A DNA stretch of 64,000 bases from Scandinavium manionii (GCF_024764775.1 NZ_JALIGC010000038.1:508470-572469); one strand, 5' to 3'; shown: positions 28,473-36,888, counted from the first letter of the stretch. Notes: generated by a model not told the origin, from the letters alone. A program made the numbers and translations.

Positions 28473-29663
28473 ATGAAAATCAAAACTGGCGCACGCATCC
28501 TCGCGCTGTCTGCATTGACCACGATGATGTTTTCCGCCTCTGCCTTCGCCAAAATCGAAGAAGGTAAGCTGGTTATCTGGATCAACGGCGATAAAGGCTA
28601 TAACGGCCTTGCTGAAGTCGGTAAAAAATTCGAGAAAGACACCGGCATCAAAGTCACCATTGAACACCCGGATAAACTGGAAGAGAAATACCCGCAGGTT
28701 GCCGCTACTGGCGATGGCCCGGACATCATCTTCTGGGCGCATGACCGTTTTGGTGGCTACGCGCAGTCTGGTCTGCTGGCTGAAGTGACCCCTGATAAAG
28801 CCTTCCAGGACAAACTGTACCCGTTCACCTGGGATGCCGTGCGTTACAACGGCAAGCTGATTGCTTACCCAATCGCAGTGGAAGCGCTGTCGCTTATCTA
28901 TAACAAAGACCTGGTGCCTAATCCGCCGAAGACCTGGGAAGAGATCCCGGCGCTGGATAAAGAACTGAAAGCGAAGGGTAAATCCGCGCTGATGTTCAAC
29001 CTGCAAGAGCCGTACTTCACCTGGCCACTGATTGCCGCCGACGGCGGTTACGCGTTCAAGTTTGAAAACGGCAAATATGACGTTAAAGACGTGGGCGTTG
29101 ATAGCCCAGGCGCGAAAGCAGGTTTGACCTTCCTGGTTGACCTTATCAAGAACAAACACATGAATGCCGACACCGATTACTCCATCGCAGAAGCGGCCTT
29201 CAACAAAGGCGAAACCGCGATGACCATCAACGGTCCGTGGGCGTGGTCGAACATCGACAAGAGCAAAATCAACTACGGCGTCACCATGCTGCCGACCTTT
29301 AAAGGCAAAGCGTCTAAACCGTTCGTGGGCGTGCTGAGCGCGGGCATCAATGCCGCCAGCCCGAATAAAGAACTGGCGAAAGAGTTCCTCGAAAACTACC
29401 TTCTGACCAACGACGGTCTGGCGGAAGTAAACAAGGATAAACCGCTGGGTGCCGTTGCGCTGAAATCTTACCAGGAACAGCTGGAAAAAGATCCGCGCAT
29501 CGCCGCTACCATGGCCAATGCCCAGAAAGGCGAAATCATGCCTAACATCCCGCAGATGGCCGCCTTCTGGTACGCCACCCGCACCGCAGTCATCAACGCC
29601 GCCAGCGGTCGCCAGACCGTAGACGCTGCGCTGAAAGATGCTCAGGGACGTATTACCAAGTAA
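28473..29663 (+). CDS. malE: Maltose/maltodextrin-binding protein MalE
   Basis: Periplasmic binding protein that delivers maltodextrins to MalFGK2. 396 aa as in E. coli. Signal peptide 1-26 (cleaved after SAFA), mature start KIEEGKLVIWINGDKGYNG. Ligand-binding aromatic and charged residues lie in conserved blocks (FWAHDRFGGYAQSG, NLQEPYFTWPL, NGPWAWSN, AFWYATRTAV). AGGA precedes ATG 28473. Confidence 0.98.
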   Translation: MKIKTGARILALSALTTMMFSASAFAKIEEGKLVIWINGDKGYNGLAEVGKKFEKDTGIKVTIEHPDKLEEKYPQVAATGDGPDIIFWAHDRFGGYAQSGLLAEVTPDKAFQDKLYPFTWDAVRYNGKLIAYPIAVEALSLIYNKDLVPNPPKTWEEIPALDKELKAKGKSALMFNLQEPYFTWPLIAADGGYAFKFENGKYDVKDVGVDSPGAKAGLTFLVDLIKNKHMNADTDYSIAEAAFNKGETAMTINGPWAWSNIDKSKINYGVTMLPTFKGKASKPFVGVLSAGINAASPNKELAKEFLENYLLTNDGLAEVNKDKPLGAVALKSYQEQLEKDPRIAATMANAQKGEIMPNIPQMAAFWYATRTAVINAASGRQTVDAALKDAQGRITK

Positions 29664-29673
29664 TACCGCACGA

Positions 29674-29698
29674 CCCCTCTCTCCGATGGGGAGAGGGG
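29674..29698. repeat. Hairpin between malE and malF
   Basis: CCCCTCTC (29674-29681) pairs with GAGAGGGG (29691-29698), and three more pairs can close a 3-nt loop. It starts 11 bp after the malE stop. E. coli has REP sequences here that stabilise malE mRNA, so a similar role is likely. Same family as 37559-37596 and 59494-59519. Confidence 0.7.
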
Positions 29699-29727
29699 AA
29701 AAGTAACGTTGTAGAGGAATAGACCCC

Positions 29728-31272
29728 ATGGATGCCGTTAAAAAGAGTCACTGGTGGCAAAGCGAAACGCTGAAGTGGTCCGTTGTCGGACTGCTGGGCC
29801 TGCTGGTCGGCTACCTTGTTGTTTTAATGTACGCCCAGGGGGAGTACCTGTTCGCCATCATGACGCTGATTTTAAGCTCAGCTGGCCTGTATATTTTCGC
29901 CAATCGTAAAGCCTACGCGTGGCGCTATGTTTATCCTGGCATGGCCGGTATGGGGCTGTTCGTCCTGTTCCCGCTGATCTGCACCATCGCTATCGCCTTC
30001 ACCAACTACAGCAGCACCAACCAGCTGACCCAGGAACGCGCGCAGCAGGTGTTGATGGACCGTTCTTATCAGGCGGGCAAAACCTATAACTTCGGGTTAT
30101 ACCCGGCGGGCGATGCGTGGAAGCTGGCGCTGACCGACGGTGACAGCGGTAAAAATTACGTCTCCGACGCCTTCAAATTTGGCGGCGAGCAAAAAATTAC
30201 CCTGAAAGAAGCCGATGCTTTGCCGGAAGGCGAACGTGGCAACCTGCGCGTCATCACTCAAAATCGTCAGGCGCTGAATCAGCTGACCGCGATTCTGCCG
30301 GATGACAGCAAAGTGATTATGAGTTCCCTGCGCCAGTTCTCTGGCACCCGCCCACTGTATACCGAGGGTGAAAAAGGCGAGCTGACCAACAACCAGAGCG
30401 GCGTGAAATATCACCCCAATAACCAGGTGGGTTTTTATCAGGCGGTTAACGCCGACGGTAACTGGGGTGATGAAAAGCTGAGCCCGGGATATACCGTCAG
30501 CATCGGCTGGGATAACTTCACCCGCGTCTTCACCGACGAAGGCATTCAGAAACCCTTCTTCGCCATTTTCGTCTGGACCGTGATTTTCTCGGTGTTGACC
30601 GTACTGCTGACTGTGGCCGTGGGCATGGTACTGGCCTGCGTGGTGCAGTGGGAATCGCTGAAAGGGAAAGCCATTTACCGCGTGCTGCTGATTCTGCCAT
30701 ACGCCGTGCCGTCGTTTATCTCGATCCTTATCTTCAAAGGTCTGTTCAACCAGAGCTTTGGTGAAATCAACATGATGCTGAGCGCACTGTTTGGCATCAA
30801 ACCAGCGTGGTTCAGCGACCCAACCACCGCGCGCTCGATGATTATCATCGTCAACACCTGGCTCGGTTATCCGTACATGATGATCCTGTGCATGGGGCTG
30901 CTGAAGGCGATTCCGGACGATCTGTACGAAGCCTCGGCAATGGACGGCGCAGGCCCGTTCCAGAACTTCTTTAAGATTACGCTGCCGCTGCTGATCAAGC
31001 CGCTGACGCCGCTGATGATCGCCAGCTTCGCCTTTAACTTTAATAACTTCGTGCTGATTCAGCTGTTGACCAACGGTGGCCCGGACAGACTCGGCACCAC
31101 CACTCCGGCGGGCTATACCGACCTGTTGGTGAGCTACACCTATCGTATCGCCTTCGAAGGCGGCGGCGGTCAGGATTTCGGTCTGGCGGCGGCGATTGCC
31201 ACGCTGATCTTCCTGTTGGTAGGCGCGCTGGCGATTATCAATCTCAAAGCCACGCGCATGAAATTCGATTAA
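29728..31272 (+). CDS. malF: Maltose transporter permease MalF
   Basis: Inner-membrane permease subunit of the MalEFGK2 importer. 514 aa, the E. coli length. Three N-terminal membrane segments are followed by the large periplasmic P2 loop (about residues 93-275) that contacts MalE, then five more helices. The EAA loop that docks on MalK is EASAMDGAGPFQNFFKITLP. AGAGGA lies upstream of ATG 29728. Confidence 0.97.
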   Translation: MDAVKKSHWWQSETLKWSVVGLLGLLVGYLVVLMYAQGEYLFAIMTLILSSAGLYIFANRKAYAWRYVYPGMAGMGLFVLFPLICTIAIAFTNYSSTNQLTQERAQQVLMDRSYQAGKTYNFGLYPAGDAWKLALTDGDSGKNYVSDAFKFGGEQKITLKEADALPEGERGNLRVITQNRQALNQLTAILPDDSKVIMSSLRQFSGTRPLYTEGEKGELTNNQSGVKYHPNNQVGFYQAVNADGNWGDEKLSPGYTVSIGWDNFTRVFTDEGIQKPFFAIFVWTVIFSVLTVLLTVAVGMVLACVVQWESLKGKAIYRVLLILPYAVPSFISILIFKGLFNQSFGEINMMLSALFGIKPAWFSDPTTARSMIIIVNTWLGYPYMMILCMGLLKAIPDDLYEASAMDGAGPFQNFFKITLPLLIKPLTPLMIASFAFNFNNFVLIQLLTNGGPDRLGTTTPAGYTDLLVSYTYRIAFEGGGGQDFGLAAAIATLIFLLVGALAIINLKATRMKFD

Positions 31273-31282
31273 GCCTAAAAGA

Positions 31283-31402
31283 CCAGGCGTTATTGGCGCA
31301 GCCAGTTTGAACCTGGACTGCGCGGAAAAACCGGAGCGTACACGTAGTACGTGAGGATTTTGAGCACAGCCCAGGTTCAAAATGGCAAGTAAAATAGCCT
31401 GG
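31283..31402. repeat. Nested palindromic intergenic element between malF and malG
   Basis: Three nested inverted repeats are seen: CCAGGC/GCCTGG at the ends, TTTGAACCTGG (31306-31316) with CCAGGTTCAAA (31371-31381), and CGTAC/GTACG at the centre (about 31338-31352). The whole 120 bp could fold into one long hairpin. It looks like one of the dispersed enterobacterial intergenic repeats, perhaps Box C/RSA-like; the family name is uncertain. It is transcribed within malEFG. Confidence 0.65.
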
Positions 31403-31428
31403 AGCGGTGTTAAGGAGAGATTCATTTT

Positions 31429-32319
31429 ATGGCTATGGTTCAACCGAAATCTCAGAAAGTGCGACTGTTCACCACGCATCTTCTGCTACTGATTTTCATC
31501 GCCGCAATCATGTTCCCGCTGCTGATGGTTATCGCCATTTCGCTGCGTGAAGGTAACTTTGCGACCGGCAGCCTGATCCCGGACCAGATATCCTGGGAGC
31601 ACTGGAAACTGGCGCTGGGCTTTAGTGTCGAGCACGCCGATGGCCGCGTCACCCCACCGCCGTTCCCGGTGCTGCTGTGGCTGTGGAACTCGATCAAAAT
31701 CGCCGGTATCACCGCGGTGGGTATCGTGGCGCTCTCGACTACCTGCGCTTACGCCTTCGCCCGCATGAAGTTCCCGGGCAAAGCGACACTGTTGAAAAGT
31801 ATGCTGATTTTCCAGATGTTCCCGGCGGTGCTGTCACTGGTCGCGCTGTATGCTCTGTTCGACCGCCTCGGCCAGTACATTCCGTTTATCGGCCTGAATA
31901 CCCACGGCGGCGTTATCTTCGCTTACATGGGTGGCATCGCGCTGCACGTCTGGACGATTAAAGGTTACTTCGAAACCATCGACGGTTCGCTGGAAGAAGC
32001 CGCCGCACTGGACGGCGCCACGCCATGGCAGGCGTTCCGCCTGGTGCTACTGCCGCTGTCGGTGCCGATTCTGGCGGTAGTCTTTATTCTGTCGTTCATC
32101 GCCGCCATCACCGAAGTGCCGGTCGCCTCGTTGCTGTTGCGCGACGTGAACAGTTACACCCTGGCCGTTGGGATGCAGCAATATCTCAACCCGCAAAATT
32201 ACCTGTGGGGCGACTTTGCCGCAGCGGCTGTGCTGTCCGCCATCCCGATCACGCTGGTGTTCCTGCTGGCTCAGCGCTGGCTGGTTAACGGCCTGACCGC
32301 AGGCGGGGTGAAAGGTTAA
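31429..32319 (+). CDS. malG: Maltose transporter permease MalG
   Basis: Second permease subunit of the maltose importer, 296 aa as in E. coli, with six transmembrane helices. The EAA loop reads EEAAALDGATPWQAFRLVLL, and the C-terminal NGLTAGGVKG tail that reaches into the MalK dimer is conserved. AAGGAGAG lies 9 bp before ATG 31429. Confidence 0.97.
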   Translation: MAMVQPKSQKVRLFTTHLLLLIFIAAIMFPLLMVIAISLREGNFATGSLIPDQISWEHWKLALGFSVEHADGRVTPPPFPVLLWLWNSIKIAGITAVGIVALSTTCAYAFARMKFPGKATLLKSMLIFQMFPAVLSLVALYALFDRLGQYIPFIGLNTHGGVIFAYMGGIALHVWTIKGYFETIDGSLEEAAALDGATPWQAFRLVLLPLSVPILAVVFILSFIAAITEVPVASLLLRDVNSYTLAVGMQQYLNPQNYLWGDFAAAAVLSAIPITLVFLLAQRWLVNGLTAGGVKG

Positions 32320-32383
32320 GTTTCATTGTTATTGCCACTGTAATGCCACTGTTATCCTCAATTTGTACTTGTGACTGTTGATT

Positions 32384-32410
32384 TGGCGCTCCCTGGAGCG
32401 CCATTTTTTT
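32384..32410 (+). terminator. Terminator of malEFG
   Basis: GGCGCTCC and GGAGCGCC (32385-32402) with a 2-nt loop, followed by seven T. It separates malEFG from the next gene on the same strand. Confidence 0.92.
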
Positions 32411-32480
32411 ATTCTTTAAGAGAGGCGTATACTCCAAAAAGCGTCAATAACATCACGATATGCAAGGATATAGGTGCACC

Positions 32481-33500
32481 ATGGCAAGGAAGAAACCCAC
32501 TATTTCTGATGTCGCGAAATTCGCCGATGTCTCTACCGCCGCCGTCTCCATGGTGCTTTCCGGAAAAGGACGCATTTCCTCCTGGACTACCCGACGCATT
32601 AACGAAGCCATCGACCAGTTAGGCTATGTCCGCAATAATAATGCGGCAACGCTGAGAAGCGGGAAAACCGGACTCATTGCGGTTCTGGTCCACGGCATTG
32701 CTCATCCTGACAACATTGAAATGCTCCAGGGCGTTAATGCCCGGCTGGATCAGGAGGGCAAAGTGGCATTTATTCTGTTTTATGAAAACCAGAGCGATAT
32801 CTCCACCCGGCTCAACGTGGCATTAAATTATAATGTCGACGGCGTGTTGATCATGGACGGTTCTGCCAGCGTTGATGCTGTTGAACAGCGCCTTTTGCAA
32901 CGTCATATTCCCTGCATCGTGCTGACCGCTGCGCCACAACCCAATAAAAATCATCAATTCAGTATTCACACCTTTGAAGGCGCCGCGCTGGCTACTCAGC
33001 ATTTCGTCAACAACGGTCATCGTCATATCGGCTTTATTGGCGGAGATGAGAACCGTTGGGATCGTATTGAGAAACTGGCGGGTTATTTTTCGGTTCTGAA
33101 AAACCATAATATTGAGGAATCAAGAGAGCTGATTATTGCGGGCTCCTCCAGACCGCTGGAACTGGAGAACTGCGTGCGTGAGCTGCTGACGACGCATCCC
33201 TGGGTCACCGCGCTTCTTTGCTACGATACTGACACTACCAAAAGTGTTATCACCGCCATCAAAAATGCCGGGCGGAACATTGGCAAGGATAACTATATTC
33301 GCCGGGATATCTCGGTTATCTGTCTGGAAAAAATGGATGATGGCGGACTGTTATCGCCCACCATCACCTGTTTAGATTTTTCGATGTGGCAGCTTGGCTG
33401 GAACAGTGCCCATCAGCTTAGCCTGCAGGTTGATGAGTGTGCAGGCAACGCAGATAACCTTGCCCCGACTCCGCAACTTCTGCTCAGAGATTCCGCTTAG
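32481..33500 (+). CDS. LacI-family repressor, MalI-like
   Basis: 339-residue transcription factor. The N-terminal helix-turn-helix TISDVAKFADVSTAAVSMVL and hinge (residues 1-60) are followed by a periplasmic-binding-like effector domain (about 65-330). The stretch SMVLSGKGRIS resembles MalI. ATG 32481 with AGGTG just before it is preferred to the in-frame ATG 32460. It faces the PTS/NagB/glycosylasparaginase operon and overlaps its last gene by 4 bp tail to tail. Likely repressor of that operon; the effector is unknown. Confidence 0.85.
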   Translation: MARKKPTISDVAKFADVSTAAVSMVLSGKGRISSWTTRRINEAIDQLGYVRNNNAATLRSGKTGLIAVLVHGIAHPDNIEMLQGVNARLDQEGKVAFILFYENQSDISTRLNVALNYNVDGVLIMDGSASVDAVEQRLLQRHIPCIVLTAAPQPNKNHQFSIHTFEGAALATQHFVNNGHRHIGFIGGDENRWDRIEKLAGYFSVLKNHNIEESRELIIAGSSRPLELENCVRELLTTHPWVTALLCYDTDTTKSVITAIKNAGRNIGKDNYIRRDISVICLEKMDDGGLLSPTITCLDFSMWQLGWNSAHQLSLQVDECAGNADNLAPTPQLLLRDSA

Positions 33501-34441
33501 TTGCCAGTACCGGCGGATACCCCAGCAAGATAGTCCACCAGCCAGCATTCGGACGCGATCTCAAGCGAATGTTGCTGATCCCGACAATGCGCCAGCCAGA
33601 CCTGCGGCCCTTTGTCCGGCTCGTTCACCACGAACGAAAATGTCTCTTTGTTGGTGGCGGCTCCCCACTGCCCCGCCTGATTTAGCGCAATGACGGAAAT
33701 ACTGCCGCACTCTCCTTTGCGCTGTCTTAGCGTTGCCGTGTGCTGCCGGACCACGTTTTCACATGCCAGCTGTGGGGAGAGGGTCGCCATCTGGCGCACG
33801 ATTTCCCAGGAAAGACAGCCTTTCATAATGTCTTCACCTACGCCAGTGGCCGCCGCCGCTCCTGAAGCGCTGTCCGCGTAACAGCCGGAGCCAATCAGTG
33901 GCGAGTCACCCAACCGCCCCGCTCTTTTCAGAAACAACCCGGATGTGGAGACTCCTGCACAGACCGATCCGCCGGGGCTGGCGCCGAGCACGCAGACGGT
34001 ATCGTGCCCGTCATACGCCTCCTGCCGCTCTTTATCTCTCTTTTGCTGACGCGCCAGCAGCCATTTGTTATGCGCAAGCGGATGACGATTATCACGTAAC
34101 GCCAGTCCGTTCTGAATGGCAAATGTCAGCGCCCCTTCTCCTGCCAGCACGTTGCTGCGCTGATATCGACTCAACGCCCAGGCGGCGAGAATCGGGTTTT
34201 TCAGGTATCTGACGGCTCCGACGGCGCCATAATCCAGCGTGTCACCATCCATAAATGCCGCATCCAGCTCCACCTCACCGTCGATATTGGGCAATCCTCC
34301 ATAGCCAACGGAGTGGTACAGCGGGTTATTTTCGACATTCATCACCGCCCGAATCACCGACTGATGCAGATTCGTTTCCGACGCCACTTCGGTCATCCCC
34401 TCCAGCGCCATTCGCCAGGTGGCAATCAACGTATTGCACAT
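33497..34441 (-). CDS. Glycosylasparaginase (Ntn hydrolase), cytosolic
   Basis: 314 aa, related to N4-(beta-N-acetylglucosaminyl)-L-asparaginase. The autocleavage motif GHDT places the catalytic N-terminal nucleophile at Thr148. Trp9 (ATWRMA), Arg176 and Asp179 (GRLGDSP) match substrate-binding residues of the bacterial enzyme. Unlike the exported Elizabethkingia enzyme it has no signal peptide, so it should work in the cytosol, possibly on a phosphorylated conjugate brought in by the PTS. It overlaps the preceding nagB-like gene by 16 bp, with GAGGAG upstream of ATG 34441, suggesting translational coupling. An isoaspartyl peptidase role is possible but less likely. Confidence 0.82.
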   Translation of the reverse strand: MCNTLIATWRMALEGMTEVASETNLHQSVIRAVMNVENNPLYHSVGYGGLPNIDGEVELDAAFMDGDTLDYGAVGAVRYLKNPILAAWALSRYQRSNVLAGEGALTFAIQNGLALRDNRHPLAHNKWLLARQQKRDKERQEAYDGHDTVCVLGASPGGSVCAGVSTSGLFLKRAGRLGDSPLIGSGCYADSASGAAAATGVGEDIMKGCLSWEIVRQMATLSPQLACENVVRQHTATLRQRKGECGSISVIALNQAGQWGAATNKETFSFVVNEPDKGPQVWLAHCRDQQHSLEIASECWLVDYLAGVSAGTGN

Positions 34442-35178
34442 GCCCGTGTCTCCTCGCTCAGTAGCGATGCCGCTTCTTCATCAATGATGAAGGTAAAATT
34501 CTGATGCATCCGCAGAAACGACGCCGGACAGCCTTCATCGACAGGTTCCTCAAGCAGGCGGCGAACCGCTTCTGCCTTGCTCTGACCACTGGCAATCAGC
34601 AGAGGAATTTTAGCCGCACTGATTTCTTCAAAACCAAGGGTAAACATTTCAGTCGGCGCTTCACGGCGGCTGACACCATAAAGCATCATGGTACTTTGAA
34701 TGGTTGACTCTTCATGGCGGGCGCAGAAGGCCGAAGCGGTAAATAGAGTTCCCGGCTCGCAGGCGCCAATATGACCGTTAGTCCCCAGCCCAAGCAGTTG
34801 CACATCACGAGGATAGGTAGACAGCACCTGTTTGTAGCGTAACAGTTCATACTCTTTGTTGCGGTTGCCGGCGTTGAACATATCAAAATAGGCAGGCCGC
34901 TGGGTTATCTGGTTATAAAAGTGGGTAAACATAAAGGTGTGTACCGTATACACCGCGTTTTGATCGCCCACATACTCATCCACATTCAAAAACACGGTTT
35001 TTGAGATATCGAGCGAGCCGTCATTCACTGCCGACACCATAAGCTTAAACAGCCCCATTGGCGACGCGCCGGTGGTCAGCGAAATCACCGGACGCGCGCT
35101 ATTTTGGATGCTCTGAGCGATAACGTTAAACGCCTGCTGCGACATTGCCTGATAGTCCTTCACAATCATAAAATGCAT
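34426..35178 (-). CDS. NagB-like glucosamine-6-phosphate deaminase
   Basis: 250-residue member of the NagB/6-phosphogluconolactonase superfamily, closer to the Bacillus NagB type than to E. coli NagB (SGQSKAEAVRRLLE and IIDEEAASLL). Active-site blocks seen: NVDEYVG with the catalytic aspartate, and GTNGHIGACEPG, which differs from the usual NGHIGFNEPG. The likely reaction is glucosamine 6-phosphate to fructose 6-phosphate plus ammonia. It lies 9 bp after the PTS gene; AGGGA precedes ATG 35178. A related amino-sugar-phosphate substrate is possible. No nagA-like deacetylase is present nearby. Confidence 0.82.
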   Translation of the reverse strand: MHFMIVKDYQAMSQQAFNVIAQSIQNSARPVISLTTGASPMGLFKLMVSAVNDGSLDISKTVFLNVDEYVGDQNAVYTVHTFMFTHFYNQITQRPAYFDMFNAGNRNKEYELLRYKQVLSTYPRDVQLLGLGTNGHIGACEPGTLFTASAFCARHEESTIQSTMMLYGVSRREAPTEMFTLGFEEISAAKIPLLIASGQSKAEAVRRLLEEPVDEGCPASFLRMHQNFTFIIDEEAASLLSEETRACAIR

Positions 35179-35187
35179 GGTATTCCC

Positions 35188-36765
35188 TCACTGAAGCTGT
35201 TTTTTAACTGCGTTACGGATAGTGTCTACCGTCGTGCCGTAGACAATCTGGATATTGTTCTCATCGATGGGGATATAGCCGAGCGATCCCGTCGCTTTGA
35301 TGATTGCTTCATCGACCTGCGCGACATCGTTGACGCAGACTCTCAGTCGGCTGTAACAGCAATCCACATTGCGAATATTCTCTTTACCGCCCAACCCCTT
35401 AATGATTGCTGCGGCCTTAAGTTGCAAAGGATCGTTCGCGCGCTGATCGTCAGTCGGCAGGATCCCCAGAATGTCGATCGTTTGCTCATAGTCGCTGCCC
35501 CTGCCAGGCGTTTTGAGATCGAAACGCACGATCCAGAAGCGGAACAGCCCATAGCCGCACAGCGCCATCACTACGCCAACCAGCAGGTTTATCCAGAAAC
35601 GGGATTCCGGACGCAGAAAGCCATACAACACCAGGCCGATGATATTGGCCTCCGTGCCGCCGAGCTGGCTGTGGAACATGTAGCAGAGCATCCAGCTCAG
35701 GCCATTAAACAGCGAATAAATCAGGTACCAGACTGGTGAGACGAACAGGAAGGTAAATTCCAGCGGCTCCGTAACGCCCGCGATTATCGAGGTGAAAGCA
35801 CCTGTCAGCAGCAAGGGTTTAATTTTGGCTCGCTGCTCTGGTCTGGCGGTGTGGTACATTGCCAGGGCCATCATCGGCAGCGTAAACATGGTGATCGGGA
35901 TCTGCCCGCCGCGTAAAAACTTAACGATATCCGGCAGCATCATATTGACGGGCAGTACGTTGATCTTCAGGTACTCCGCAAAAATCGCTCTCGCCCCTTC
36001 TACCGTATGACCATCAGGAAATATCGCCACACCGGACACCATGGTGTCACGAATAACGGTATTCCAGATCTGATGCAGACCGGTAGGCAGCAGCAGACGC
36101 TCACCAAAACCATAAATAAATGGGGCGAAAATTCCCGCGTGAGAAACGCCCAGCGCGGCGTTATTGATGATATTGGAGAGGAAAATCCATAAAAAAGGAA
36201 AACATTGCCCAAAGGCGACAAAAAACATCACGTTCGCCAACGGCACGAAGCGCACGCCGCCGAAAAAGGCCAGCGCAACCGGAAAGCGGATTTGATACAC
36301 TTTATTATGGATCAACGCAGAAAGCAGCCCGGTGATAATTCCGCCGACCACCCCGGTATTTACGGTTTCAATACCCAACGTGGTAGTAAATATTTTTTCT
36401 GGAAACATTTCCCTGATTTGCGGGTTGATGGCGATCAGCGCATGCATGCCCATCAATAGCCCCAGATACCCGCAAATGGCGCCGAGTGCCGCGTACTCTC
36501 GCTCACTTTTCGCCAAGGTAAATGCCAGCGATACGGCGAATAATAGCGGTAAATTGTCCATTATTACTGAGCCGACAGTATTCAGTAAATTCGCAATATA
36601 CTGAATCACTGATGAGTTCATAAACGGCAACAATTCTCTTAGCCGTTCATGCCAAAGGAAGAGGGACGCAACCCCCAAGAGCAGCGAAGCGAAGGAGAGC
36701 AGTGCAATCGGCGTGATAAACGCACGTGAGAGCATCTGGAAAAAATGAACATATTCCTTTTTCAT
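35188..36765 (-). CDS. PTS EIICB sugar permease, MalX/glucose type
   Basis: 525-residue phosphotransferase permease. The EIIC domain (about 1-412) has some ten membrane segments and the GVTEPLEF motif with the catalytic glutamate near residue 333. The EIIB domain (about 448-525) has DCCYSRLRV, in which Cys470 aligns with the phosphocysteine of glucose EIIB. No EIIA is fused, so it should use EIIA-Glc (Crr). ATG 36765 is preferred over the in-frame TTG 36771. First gene of the operon, behind a palindrome and a CRP site. Substrate is inferred to be an amino sugar or its asparagine conjugate. Confidence 0.85.
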   Translation of the reverse strand: MKKEYVHFFQMLSRAFITPIALLSFASLLLGVASLFLWHERLRELLPFMNSSVIQYIANLLNTVGSVIMDNLPLLFAVSLAFTLAKSEREYAALGAICGYLGLLMGMHALIAINPQIREMFPEKIFTTTLGIETVNTGVVGGIITGLLSALIHNKVYQIRFPVALAFFGGVRFVPLANVMFFVAFGQCFPFLWIFLSNIINNAALGVSHAGIFAPFIYGFGERLLLPTGLHQIWNTVIRDTMVSGVAIFPDGHTVEGARAIFAEYLKINVLPVNMMLPDIVKFLRGGQIPITMFTLPMMALAMYHTARPEQRAKIKPLLLTGAFTSIIAGVTEPLEFTFLFVSPVWYLIYSLFNGLSWMLCYMFHSQLGGTEANIIGLVLYGFLRPESRFWINLLVGVVMALCGYGLFRFWIVRFDLKTPGRGSDYEQTIDILGILPTDDQRANDPLQLKAAAIIKGLGGKENIRNVDCCYSRLRVCVNDVAQVDEAIIKATGSLGYIPIDENNIQIVYGTTVDTIRNAVKKQLQ

Positions 36766-36852
36766 AAACAATCCAGTTGTAAAAAAAAAGAGTTCACTAT
36801 CTACAGGAGACAGTGGGCAGTGATGTTATTCATTAATCGCCATTGATGCTAA

Positions 36853-36872
36853 ATGATTAAACGGTTAATCAT
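36853..36872. promoter_or_regulatory. Candidate LacI-family operator of the PTS operon
   Basis: ATGATTAAACGGTTAATCAT is a near-perfect 20-bp palindrome with a central CG, the form expected for LacI/MalI operators. It lies 88 bp upstream of the PTS start and abuts the CRP site. The MalI-like regulator encoded in the cluster is the obvious candidate. Confidence 0.65.
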
Positions 36873-36888
36873 TGTGCAGAAGATCACA
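36873..36888. promoter_or_regulatory. CRP site of the PTS operon
   Basis: TGTGC-AGAAGA-TCACA has one change from the core CRP consensus and directly follows the palindrome, giving an operator/activator layout like that of malX in E. coli. Confidence 0.7.

Noticed and set aside
28452..29729. 425-codon open frame antisense to malE
   Set aside because: malE is unmistakable on the other strand with signal peptide and full-length match. The antisense frame has unusual composition and spans the malE promoter side.
30097..31479. 460-codon open frame antisense to malF and the malF-malG gap
   Set aside because: Shadow of malF; Gln/His/Arg-rich, no recognisable domain.
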